This document shows, in pieces, positions 34,276-41,570 of a stretch of 41,570 bases of DNA. Source of the stretch: Methylococcaceae bacterium. GTDB taxonomy: Bacteria > Pseudomonadota > Gammaproteobacteria > Methylococcales > Methylomonadaceae. The DNA lies in NCBI GenBank assembly GCA_030627285.1, contig DAOUSJ010000007.1, positions 1 through 41,570 of the forward strand. Reading direction: 5' to 3'. Position 1 is the first letter of the stretch, and every line of letters begins with the position of its first letter. The position numbers were made by a program, and so were the translations under genes. The notes below the pieces were generated by a model, which saw nothing but the letters and a program-made list of their open reading frames with translations, did no database searches and had not been told where the DNA came from.

Positions 34276-34938
34276 TTAAACCCTTATCCCAATATTCTGC
34301 TTATCCATAACAACCTTAAACATCATCCCTAAAATATCGTTTTTAAAAGCCTTATTTTCCTCAAATTCCTTATATAAATCCGTGTAATCAAAGACTAAAC
34401 CTTGTATTTTATCTTCCATCATTTTATCAAAGGTAATTTTAGAATTTTGTACATCTGAAAACTTTGTTGCCCTGATATATTCTTCATTTATCGCAATTTT
34501 ACTGGTTAAGTCTTCAAATAATATCTTGGTAACAAGGTCATTTTTACCAAACTCAGTTTCGCCCCATTTTTTATTAAATTCAGCGATAATTTCTTGCAAA
34601 AATTCTTTTTCAGGTTCGGCTTTAGAACCTCTCATCTGCGGAGTAATGGGGTCTATTTCTGTAACTCCATTATCTAGGATAATATCTTGATTTAAAGCCT
34701 GTCTGTGTTGGGTATAGCTATCTAAATCAATGCTATCAAGTAAGCCCTCTATACTTTCATTGTTGACTTTTAGTTTTAATTTAGGAATTAGGAATTTTAA
34801 GAACCAATACAATTCTTCCCAATATTTTTTATTAAATGGAATAATCAAAGCTAAAAAAGCATAGGTTTTTACAAATGAACTAGCTTTAACTTTAAAGCCC
34901 ACTTGCTCATCAGTTTCTAGCTCATTAAAAAGAGCCAC
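34276..34938 (-). CDS. hsdR: Type I restriction endonuclease HsdR, C-terminal fragment (frameshifted)
   Basis: 220 residues that continue HsdR after a frameshift. It opens with VALFNELETDEQVGFKVKA and contains the helical C-terminal segments of type I R subunits (EELYWFLKFLIPKL, EFLQEIIAEFNKKWGETEF) that contact the methylase core. It overlaps the end of the larger HsdR ORF in another frame. It probably has no start of its own: the track's GTG lies inside the overlap and no Shine-Dalgarno is evident. Restoring one A in the A6 run at 34952-34957 would join both parts into about 966 residues. Confidence 0.85.
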   Translation of the reverse strand: MALFNELETDEQVGFKVKASSFVKTYAFLALIIPFNKKYWEELYWFLKFLIPKLKLKVNNESIEGLLDSIDLDSYTQHRQALNQDIILDNGVTEIDPITPQMRGSKAEPEKEFLQEIIAEFNKKWGETEFGKNDLVTKILFEDLTSKIAINEEYIRATKFSDVQNSKITFDKMMEDKIQGLVFDYTDLYKEFEENKAFKNDILGMMFKVVMDKQNIGIRV

Positions 34939-37175
34939 ATGACTATCAATATTTTTTCTAGTTCTTCCCTATCTTTCTTTGCAAAATAATTTGCGGTGAA
35001 ATCTTGAGCTTCTTGCTTTTCGTAAACTTGAAAATCTGCCAATGCCTCTTCTAAGTCATTTAATTTATTTGGGTCGGTATCTTCGCTTAATAAAATACAT
35101 TCATAATAAGGGTCAAAAGCTTCTTTTATCTCTTTGGTCGTATTCACAAAATCTAAAACAAAAGTATCACTTTTATAGGGTTTATAAGCTCTATTTAGTC
35201 TTGATAAAGTTTGCACCGCTTGAACACCCTTTAAAGGTTTATCAACATACATTGAGTGCAATAATGGCTCATCAAACCCCGTTTGAAATTTTTCTGCCAC
35301 GATTAAAAAACGGTATTCTGTTTCTTTGAGTTTTTCAGGAATTTTACCGCTATCAAAACCGTTTATTCCTGTTTCGGTGTAACCATCCCCTTTAAATTCT
35401 TTTTTCCCTGAAAAGGCGATAATGGATTTATAAGGCGAATGAATTTTTTTTAAATATTCATCAAAAGCTTGCTTGTACTTAATTGCATTAATAATGCTAC
35501 TGGTAACCACCATTGCTTTAGCTTTGCCGTTTATGTCTTTAGTTTTGGTCATAAAATCATCCACCATCACCGCCGTTTTTTTAGCAATAGTGAATTCATG
35601 TCCCTCAACATAAGCTTTAATTTTTTTCTTAGCTTTTGAGGTATCAAAAACAGGGTTATTTTCTGCTGTTTGTAATAATTTATAATAACTTTTATAGGTG
35701 GTGTAATTTTTCAAAACATCTAAAATAAATTCTTCTTGAATGGCTTGTTTCATAGAATATAAATGAAATGGCTCTCTTTTTCCCTCACTAGTTTTAGTCC
35801 CAAACAGCTCTAAAGTTTTATTTTTAGGGGTCGCAGTAAAAGCAAAATAACTAATATTTTTAGGTAACTTTTTAGACTCCATCGCCTTAATGACCTCATC
35901 TTCGCTATCAAATTCACTTGATAAGGTCGTATTCATTTTTCCTGCTGTCTCCCCTGTTTGGCTAGAATGAGCTTCATCAATAATAATGGCAAAACGACTG
36001 CCTTTTAATTCGGCTATTTCCTCCACTACAAAGGGAAATTTTTGAATAGTAGTAATAATAATTTTTTTACCATTTTCCAAAGCACTTTTTAACTGCTGGC
36101 TACCTTGTGTAATTGCTTCAACTACATTATTAACTTGAGCAAATTGCTTAATGTTATCCCTTATTTGTTTATCTAAAACCCTACGGTCTGTAACAACAAT
36201 AACGGAATTAAAGATCACTTTATCATCGCTAGAATGTAGTTCTACCAATTGATGAGCAAGCCAAGTTAAAGAGTTACTTTTCCCTGAACCTGCGGAATGC
36301 TGAATTAAATATTTTTGCCCTGTACCGTTTGCTTTAGCATGGGCGAGTATTTTTATAACTGCATTCAATTGATGGTATCTAGGAAAAATAAGCTTTTTTT
36401 CTTTTTTTAAGAATTGAGCATAATTTTCTATGATGTTACTCAATGAAGTTTTAGTTAAAATCGACTTCCACAAGTAATCCGTTTTAATCCCATCAGGATT
36501 TAAAGGGTTGCCTTTGCCGTTAGCGTGTCCCTTATTAAACGGTAAAAAAACGGTTTTCTGTCCGTTTAAATAGGTCGTCATATAAACTTCGTTAGTATCA
36601 ACCGCAAAATGTACTAAACAGCGAGCAAGTTGAAAGAGCGGCTCTTTAGGGTCACGGTCTTTTTTATACTGTTTTTTAGCCTCTTCAACGGTTTGATTAG
36701 TCCAGTGGTTTTTTAACTCAAAAGTGATAAGCGGTAAACCGTTTATAAAAATCACCATATCTAAGGAATTGCGGTTTTTATCGCTGTAATAGAGTTGTCT
36801 TGTGACTGAGTAACGATTTTGTTGATAACGGCTGATACTTTGCGGATTTTTATCTGAGGTGGGTTGTTTATAGAGTAATTGAAATTTTAACTCTTGGTCA
36901 CTAATGCCTTTTCTTAGTAGCTCTACAATGCCCTTTTGTTGAATTTGTTGATAAATTCGTTTACAAAGTAACTCTTTGTAATTTTCGCCTCGTTTCTTTT
37001 TATATTCGGCTAAAGTGTCGGCTTGGGTTTCTTCTAAGAAGTTGAAAAGTTGCAAAGTATCAAGGCAATAATCTTTATTGTAGTCTTGTGACTCACCTTG
37101 AAAGTAGCCTGATTCTTGTATTAAGCTTTTTTCGATTAAAGCTTCAAAGCTTTCTTCATTGGTTTTTGTTGGCAT
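34917..37175 (-). CDS. hsdR: Type I restriction endonuclease HsdR, main part (frameshifted near C-terminus)
   Basis: DNA translocase/endonuclease subunit. An HsdR_N nuclease domain is present with the PD-(D/E)xK-like motif around ITFELKNHW, then two RecA-like helicase domains with Walker A HSAGSGKSNS, DEAH box IIDEAHSSQ, motif III FTATP and motif VI QTLSRLNRAY. The preferred start is the ATG at 37175 (MPTKTNEESFE); the track start at 37220 lies within an inverted repeat, so its first 15 residues are probably not native. The frame is lost at an A6 tract, and the last residues (IVMWLFLMS) are out-of-frame. Without the C-terminus the subunit may not join the complex. Confidence 0.9.
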   Translation of the reverse strand: MPTKTNEESFEALIEKSLIQESGYFQGESQDYNKDYCLDTLQLFNFLEETQADTLAEYKKKRGENYKELLCKRIYQQIQQKGIVELLRKGISDQELKFQLLYKQPTSDKNPQSISRYQQNRYSVTRQLYYSDKNRNSLDMVIFINGLPLITFELKNHWTNQTVEEAKKQYKKDRDPKEPLFQLARCLVHFAVDTNEVYMTTYLNGQKTVFLPFNKGHANGKGNPLNPDGIKTDYLWKSILTKTSLSNIIENYAQFLKKEKKLIFPRYHQLNAVIKILAHAKANGTGQKYLIQHSAGSGKSNSLTWLAHQLVELHSSDDKVIFNSVIVVTDRRVLDKQIRDNIKQFAQVNNVVEAITQGSQQLKSALENGKKIIITTIQKFPFVVEEIAELKGSRFAIIIDEAHSSQTGETAGKMNTTLSSEFDSEDEVIKAMESKKLPKNISYFAFTATPKNKTLELFGTKTSEGKREPFHLYSMKQAIQEEFILDVLKNYTTYKSYYKLLQTAENNPVFDTSKAKKKIKAYVEGHEFTIAKKTAVMVDDFMTKTKDINGKAKAMVVTSSIINAIKYKQAFDEYLKKIHSPYKSIIAFSGKKEFKGDGYTETGINGFDSGKIPEKLKETEYRFLIVAEKFQTGFDEPLLHSMYVDKPLKGVQAVQTLSRLNRAYKPYKSDTFVLDFVNTTKEIKEAFDPYYECILLSEDTDPNKLNDLEEALADFQVYEKQEAQDFTANYFAKKDREELEKILIVMWLFLMS

Positions 37176-37185
37176 AGTGATTTTT

Positions 37186-37256
37186 GTAGGTGCAGATTTA
37201 TCTGCATTTTTAATAACCAAAAAATATCATTCGGATGCAGATAAATCTGCACCTAC
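37186..37256. repeat. REP-like perfect inverted repeat between hsdS and hsdR
   Basis: Two perfect 22-nt arms (37186-37207 GTAGGTGCAGATTTATCTGC..., and its reverse complement at 37235-37256) enclose 27 nt. Each arm holds the smaller palindrome TGCAGATTTATCTGCA, so the element can fold as one long stem or as two small hairpins, as REP elements do. The hsdS stop codon is inside one arm. It may also act as a transcription barrier before hsdR. No second copy was found in the window. Confidence 0.85.
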
Positions 37257-38512
37257 GGTATTTTTATCTTTCCTGTCACGGCATCATAACACAGACGTTC
37301 TTTGTACTCGTTTATCAGGTCTATTTCTTGTTGATATTTGGCTTTTAATTCGTCTATCTGTTGACTTTTTTCTTCGATGTAATTGACGATTTGTTTTTGT
37401 TCATTAAGCGGTGGAATTGAAACTAATATATTTCCTATAAAATTCCAATTAGCTCTTGGCATTTTTGAACCATAAGTAGAGCTATCAATTAAACTTATAA
37501 ACTTACTTGTTAGAAATAAATTTAATAAAAAATATTTATTGAATAACTTAGCTTTAAAAACTAATAACTCACTTGTACAAATTCCTGAAAAATCAGCAAT
37601 AAAAGCCTTTGCTAAATAAGGTCTTAATTTAGAAAATAAAACATTCCCTTTTTTAAAGTTTTTGCTTACTCCTTCAACTTCTATATTAATATCTAAATTT
37701 ATAATTTTACCTGTCCAACTTTCTATATTTTCTAAGCCTATATATTTTCTATTATTTATAGTCTTTTGATTATTTACTAAGTCTACACAAAATTTTAACT
37801 TCCTAATCTCCCAATATTCAGGAATATCGCCTATCCACTCAACTCCTGAATTTTTATAATTCACATCAGGGTTAATCCCTTTTGTCACCGCCTGAGTAAT
37901 TAGGGTTTTCTTTTCCTCTTCCAGTAATTCAATAAGCCTTTGTTTATTTTTTATAAACTGCTCTATTTTTTGGCTTTTATCATCAAGGAAAGAAGCTATT
38001 TTTTGTTGTTCCTGAAGTGGTACAAATGGTATAAAAAAATCTTTTAATCTGCTTTGGTTTAAAATTGGTAATGTAATTACAATAGCTAAATTGTTTAATA
38101 CATCTGGAAAAATACTAATATAATAAAAAACAAATTTATAATCACAAACTCTAAAATCACCAATCACGTTTATTTGTTGATTACAACAAAATTTATTCAA
38201 TGAGTAAGATACCTTCCCTAAAGTTCCACCTATAGAAACTAATAAGACACTATTTTCATTAAACAACTTACATTCTCTAAGATTAATAGCTAAATTAGAT
38301 ATTTTCCTGTTTGAGGATTTTAGATTCTTTACCTTTAAATCAGAAGGTGTAAACCAATTAATTTCTTCTTTATAAAATTTAGGGTTACTAGATTTTGGAG
38401 TAGTACCTGTATATATTTTTGCAATATATTTAAGCCTTCTAACTTCCCAATTCTCAGGAATATCCCCTATCCATTCAACCCCTGAATTTTTATATTTCTC
38501 GTATGTTTTCAT
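37253..38512 (-). CDS. hsdS: Type I restriction-modification specificity subunit HsdS
   Basis: DNA-recognition subunit, 419 residues, intact. Two half-subunits are visible, each starting with almost the same SGVEWIGDIPExWExRxLK block (about residues 10-30 and 225-245). Each is followed by a target recognition domain and a closing helix that begins PLQEQQKI or PLNEQKQI. The two TRDs differ, so a bipartite asymmetric target is expected. An AAGGAC Shine-Dalgarno precedes the ATG, 9 nt after hsdM. The C-terminus (KIKIP) ends with a stop codon donated by the REP-like repeat. Confidence 0.94.
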   Translation of the reverse strand: MKTYEKYKNSGVEWIGDIPENWEVRRLKYIAKIYTGTTPKSSNPKFYKEEINWFTPSDLKVKNLKSSNRKISNLAINLRECKLFNENSVLLVSIGGTLGKVSYSLNKFCCNQQINVIGDFRVCDYKFVFYYISIFPDVLNNLAIVITLPILNQSRLKDFFIPFVPLQEQQKIASFLDDKSQKIEQFIKNKQRLIELLEEEKKTLITQAVTKGINPDVNYKNSGVEWIGDIPEYWEIRKLKFCVDLVNNQKTINNRKYIGLENIESWTGKIINLDINIEVEGVSKNFKKGNVLFSKLRPYLAKAFIADFSGICTSELLVFKAKLFNKYFLLNLFLTSKFISLIDSSTYGSKMPRANWNFIGNILVSIPPLNEQKQIVNYIEEKSQQIDELKAKYQQEIDLINEYKERLCYDAVTGKIKIP

Positions 38513-38521
38513 AAACTGTCC

Positions 38522-39397
38522 TTAGTGAATAATAGAGTTAAGCACACCATCGGTTTCATCTTCCAAAGCCAAAATATCCGCCCTAATGGTATCAAGAGTC
38601 CTTAATTGCTTAGGTTTATAAAAATGACGATTAAAATTAATCTCATAACCCTTAACCGTTTTACTATGGTCAATCCAAGCATCCGCTACAAACGGCAATA
38701 CTTCCCTATCAAAATAAACCTGAATATCCTCTTTTAACGGCACACTTTCAGAGTCCCTTAAATCACTATCCGCTTCAAATTCAACTCCCTTTGCGGTCTT
38801 CTTTTTAATCACTTCCTTAGCTTGCTCATCTTTCCAACTTACCGCAGACAAGAAAACCTTTTTATCAGCATTATCAAACTTTAAACCTAAATCTTTTAAA
38901 GCCTTATCAATTGCCTTTTTAAAAGCATTAAAATCGTTAAATTCTTTATCAACCTTAGCTTGTAACTTTTTAGCAATCGCCATGACTTCAAGTTGATGTT
39001 TCCAAGTTTCAACATTAAAAAATTTCTTTTTATCCGCTGGACTCACTTTTATTTCTTCCAATTTCACATAAGCTTCAAACGGATTTTTTAAACTTTCTAA
39101 ATCTTCATAAACCGCTTGCGGATGCTTCGCATAAAAATAGCTCATCAAATCCCTTAGCTTGTCGATAAATCGTAAACTTTCAATCGCTTCATCAGTAATT
39201 TTAGCTGAAAGCCTTAAAGGTCTATCTACAATGATTTTATTAAAACCAAAATCCGCATTATCAAAAATCTTAGCATCTTCATTTTCTATAAAATCAAGGT
39301 AAGTATCAGTAATATTTTTGATATGTTCAGGTGAAAACTGGCAATTTTTATTTCCTAAACTCTTTCGCATTTTTTTCAAACTGTTGACTTGCATCAA
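38522..39397 (-). CDS. hsdM: Type I methyltransferase HsdM, C-terminal fragment (frameshifted)
   Basis: 291 residues in a frame different from the upstream HsdM ORF. Homology begins at KMRKSLGNKNCQFSPEHI, the usual continuation of type I M subunits after the catalytic domain, and runs through PLRLSAKITDEAIESL to the YFDREVLPFVADAWID segment and a final helix. The few codons before KKMRK (MMQVNSL) are out-of-frame reading of the hsdM coding sequence. Removing one A from the A7 tract at 39370-39376 joins it to the upstream part, giving about 723 residues. It ends 9 nt before hsdS. Confidence 0.87.
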   Translation of the reverse strand: MMQVNSLKKMRKSLGNKNCQFSPEHIKNITDTYLDFIENEDAKIFDNADFGFNKIIVDRPLRLSAKITDEAIESLRFIDKLRDLMSYFYAKHPQAVYEDLESLKNPFEAYVKLEEIKVSPADKKKFFNVETWKHQLEVMAIAKKLQAKVDKEFNDFNAFKKAIDKALKDLGLKFDNADKKVFLSAVSWKDEQAKEVIKKKTAKGVEFEADSDLRDSESVPLKEDIQVYFDREVLPFVADAWIDHSKTVKGYEINFNRHFYKPKQLRTLDTIRADILALEDETDGVLNSIIH

Positions 39398-40694
39398 TAA
39401 GCTGAATTTTGCCTTTGCGATGTTCCGCTTTACGATTACTTAACACCCAAATATAAGTAGTGATACCCGTGTTATAAAACAGGTTTTTAGGTAGTTGAAC
39501 AATAGCCTCTAGCCAATCATTTTCAATAATCCATTGCCTAATATTACTTTCACCGCTTCCAGCATCGCCCGTAAACAAAGCTGAACCATTATGAACCGTT
39601 GCAATACGGCTTCCCTGTTTGGTGTCATGCTTCATTTTAGAAAGCATATTAACTAAGAATAGTAATTGACCATCACTAACTCTAGGCACGCCCACAGTAA
39701 AACGAGGGTCTATAATTTCCTTTTTTTCGCCCACAATAGTGTCATAATCTGACTTCCAAGATTTACCATAAGGCGGATTAGATAACATAAAATCAAATTT
39801 TAATTGTGAATGCTTATCTATCTGTAAAGTAGAACCGAAAGCAATATTATCAGGTTCAGGATGGTCTTCTTTAAGCATCATATCCGCCTTACAAATAGCA
39901 TAAGTTTCTGCTTGTAATTCTTGCCCATACAAACCACAGATTGCTTTAGACCGAATTTCACCCTCTAAGTCATGAATAAAATGCTCGGCTTCGGTCAACA
40001 TTCCACCTGAACCGCAAGCAGGATCATAAACAAGGTGAGTTCCCTCTTGAATACTGTCTTTAACAGGTAAGAAAACCATGTGAGTCATTAATTGAATAAC
40101 TTCTCTAGGGGTGAAATGTTCCCCTGCTTCTTCGTTGTTTTCTTCGTTGAATCGCCTAATTAATTCTTCAAAAACATAACCCATTCCTAAATTAGTTAAA
40201 CTTGCCATCACCACATCGCCCTCGCGGTTTAAAACAGGTTTAGGGCTTAGGTTTATATCTTTAGAACAAAATTTATCGACTATTCCGTATAAAATATTAG
40301 CTTCATCCATTGTTTCAAGCTGATTTCTTAGCTTAAATTTACTAATAATTTCTTGAACATTTTCACTATAACCATTTAGATAAACTTCAAAATTTTCTTT
40401 AATTTTACTGGGTTCATCAAGCAAACTTTTAAAAGTAAATTTTGAAGTATTAAAAAAGACATAACCTGAATCTTTTTTTAAACGACTTTGCCCATTAATT
40501 CCCTTTTCATCTAAAAATTGCTTTGTTTTAAGCACTTGGTCTTTAGTCGGTTCTAATAAAACATCAAGTCTTCTTAAAACCGTAAAAGGTAAAATAACAT
40601 CACGATATTTTCCTCTGACATAAACATCCCTAAGTAAGTCATCTGCAACTGACCAAATGAAAGCAACAATTTTATTGTGTGTTGAATGATCCAT
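39348..40694 (-). CDS. hsdM: Type I methyltransferase HsdM, catalytic part (frameshifted)
   Basis: N6-adenine methyltransferase subunit. The helical N-terminal domain (about 1-150) begins with HNKIVAFIWSVADDLLRD. The catalytic domain has the SAM-binding motif YDPACGSGGML and the adenine-flipping MLSNPPYGKSW, both intact, and GEHFTPREVIQLM typical of HsdM. The final residues KNAKEFRK are out-of-frame: the frame is lost at an A7 run, where A6 would give the expected FEKMRKSLG. An AGGA lies upstream of the ATG at 40694. First gene of hsdM-hsdS-hsdR. Confidence 0.92.
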   Translation of the reverse strand: MDHSTHNKIVAFIWSVADDLLRDVYVRGKYRDVILPFTVLRRLDVLLEPTKDQVLKTKQFLDEKGINGQSRLKKDSGYVFFNTSKFTFKSLLDEPSKIKENFEVYLNGYSENVQEIISKFKLRNQLETMDEANILYGIVDKFCSKDINLSPKPVLNREGDVVMASLTNLGMGYVFEELIRRFNEENNEEAGEHFTPREVIQLMTHMVFLPVKDSIQEGTHLVYDPACGSGGMLTEAEHFIHDLEGEIRSKAICGLYGQELQAETYAICKADMMLKEDHPEPDNIAFGSTLQIDKHSQLKFDFMLSNPPYGKSWKSDYDTIVGEKKEIIDPRFTVGVPRVSDGQLLFLVNMLSKMKHDTKQGSRIATVHNGSALFTGDAGSGESNIRQWIIENDWLEAIVQLPKNLFYNTGITTYIWVLSNRKAEHRKGKIQLIDASQQFEKNAKEFRK

Positions 40695-40821
40695 ATTTTC
40701 CTAGTGTTATTTATTAAATGTTAGGCATAGTCTAACTGTAAACTTACTTTTTTCAAGTTTTGCAATTTATTTTAATTTTTAAAAGCCTGTTTGATTATCA
40801 ATACCTTCGCCAAAATAATGA

Positions 40822-41271
40822 ATAAAAAGTAGACCAGATAAATTAAAAGGTCGTTATGTGCGAATTAACTCATTAGACTGGTCAGAAAAACCTGTACTCG
40901 GATGGATTAAAAGGCTGGAATTTCCAGTTGTTTTTCACTGCCAAGTATTTAAAAATAAAGATGGAAGCACAGGTTTACTCTATTTGATTAGCAATGATGT
41001 TGAGGCAACAAAAACGACTATTGAAACAACCTACCAAAAACGGTGGAAAGTCGAAGTCTTTCATAAAAATATTAAATCCAATACGGGGCTAGCAAAATCG
41101 GTAATAACACAAAGCAATCATATCTTCATGTCGCTTTATGCGGCTGCTAAATTGGAGTGCTTAAGTATAAAAACAGGACTTAATCCGTTTACATTAAAGC
41201 GCAAGTTGTATTTAAAAGCTATTCGACAAGCATTCGATGAATTGCAGATTTTAAAACAAGCTACTGCGTAA
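40822..41271 (+). pseudogene. DDE transposase C-terminal fragment (IS4/IS701-type)
   Basis: Open from just after a TGA at 40819, without a plausible start, this is the last 150 or so residues of a transposase. YQKRWKVEVFHKNIK fits the Y-R-E-K signature of IS4-like DDE transposases, with the last catalytic glutamate; TQSNHIFMSLYAAAKLECLS is typical of the IS701-like group. The N-terminal part with the first two catalytic aspartates is missing, so it cannot transpose by itself. The track start (GTG 40858) is arbitrary. Confidence 0.8.
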
Positions 41272-41329
41272 CATCAGTTAATAACAGAATTGCATCATTA
41301 ATTACTGAATTAGATTTATCACTTATAGC

Positions 41330-41377
41330 GTAAAACCTCGTCGTTCAGGGCGAGGATGTAAGCGGATTAAAACATAT
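41330..41377 (+). mobile_element. Probable right end of an IS200/IS605- or IS607-type element (TnpB/omega-RNA-like hairpin)
   Basis: The hairpin CCTCGTC-GTTCA-GGGCGAGG (41336-41355, seven pairs including one G-T) followed by ATGTAAGCGG resembles the conserved right ends of TnpB-encoding elements, where it forms the scaffold end of the omega RNA. No tnpA or tnpB is present upstream, so it is an orphan end. The call is by recall of such termini, not by alignment. The exact boundary is unknown. Confidence 0.45.
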
Positions 41378-41411
41378 TTCATACTATGATATATGTTTGT
41401 GTTAAAGTTAT

Positions 41412-41570
41412 GCATAATTCAATTGTAGCCGGACAAAATCATGCTTATTTAGCCAAACAATTGGAAGCATTTCAACAAGGAAGCCGCCATGATCCTATTA
41501 TGTCACCTATAGCTAAAAATTTAATCAAGCAAGATATTCAAGATATTGCTGCCTATTATGCTAGTCTATC
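41412..41570 (+). pseudogene. C-type cytochrome fragment lacking the heme motif (runs off right edge)
   Basis: From the ATG at 41412 the frame reads VAGQNHAYLAKQLEAFQQG, then DPIMSPIAKNL and DIAAYYASL, the C-terminal half of a class I cytochrome c (c553-like), including the methionine that normally acts as distal heme ligand. The CxxCH heme-binding half should lie just upstream, but the frame there is open only to 41334 and encodes nothing cytochrome-like. The gene has therefore lost its 5' half at the mobile-element end. More of it may follow outside the window, possibly with a second cytochrome domain. Confidence 0.8.

Noticed and set aside
37159-37386. 75-residue plus-strand ORF across the hsdS/hsdR junction
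   Set aside because: It arises from reading through the REP-like repeat and antisense hsdS; no independent evidence.

Overview
The window looks like a piece of chromosome from an AT-rich (by eye about one third G+C) type I methanotroph of the Gammaproteobacteria (Methylococcales). The deciding evidence is a complete particulate methane monooxygenase operon (pmoCAB) with every copper ligand I checked conserved. It sits among ordinary gammaproteobacterial housekeeping blocks: pst/pho, pilMNOPQ-aroKB, hemE, pgk, aceEF and the lower cobalamin pathway. A free-living marine or freshwater methanotroph and an animal-associated symbiont are both possible. Low G+C and several broken genes hint at some genome erosion, but the sequence alone does not settle this.

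Layout. (1) 1-3.5 kb, plus strand: the end of the phosphate operon, pstB (open at the left edge)-phoU-phoB-phoR. (2) 3.5-9.8 kb, minus strand: a cold-shock-like/TM2 membrane protein, cobT, cobU, a small membrane protein, an ABC-F ATPase, a YcxB-like membrane protein and pgk. cobT, cobU, the membrane protein and the ABC-F gene are packed with 0-1 nt between or overlapping; terminators or gaps separate the others. (3) 9.9-11.3 kb, plus strand: cobS-bluB. With cobT/cobU this gives synthesis of 5,6-dimethylbenzimidazole and assembly of the cobalamin nucleotide loop. (4) 11.3-17.7 kb, minus strand: an L,D-transpeptidase, pmoCAB with its own promoter and a strong terminator, a DUF411-glk pair and hemE. 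(5) 17.7-25.4 kb, minus strand: pilMNOPQ-aroK-aroB-AAA ATPase. (6) 25.6-33.0 kb, plus strand: penicillin-binding protein 1A, a small exported or membrane protein, and aceE-aceF preceded by a 22-bp palindrome. A small helix-hairpin-helix protein converges on aceF across a shared terminator.

(7) 33.6 kb to the end is an accessory, decaying region. A peroxiredoxin-histidine kinase fusion gene has lost an internal block, is frameshifted and is cut off. Next to it lies a type I restriction-modification locus (hsdM-hsdS-hsdR, minus strand) in which both hsdM and hsdR are frameshifted exactly at short poly(A) tracts, while hsdS is open. A REP-like inverted repeat lies between hsdS and hsdR. Beyond the locus are a transposase fragment, a hairpin resembling an IS200/IS605 (TnpB/omega-RNA) right end, and a cytochrome c fragment without its heme motif that runs off the right edge. 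The region reads as an insertion hot spot with broken genes on both sides.

Together the core genes describe methane oxidation (pMMO), central carbon (pgk, glk, pyruvate dehydrogenase), cofactors (cobalamin, heme, shikimate pathway), phosphate sensing and type IV pili. No tRNA or rRNA gene, CRISPR array or riboswitch was recognised. No gene-free stretch reaches 300 bases; the longest are about 28772-29020, 25377-25619, 33374-33611 and 14874-15077, and what they hold is listed. I found no clearly new multi-gene system. The strongest leads are the paired poly(A) frameshifts in hsdM/hsdR, the orphan IS605-like end fused to a cytochrome fragment, and the palindrome before aceE.
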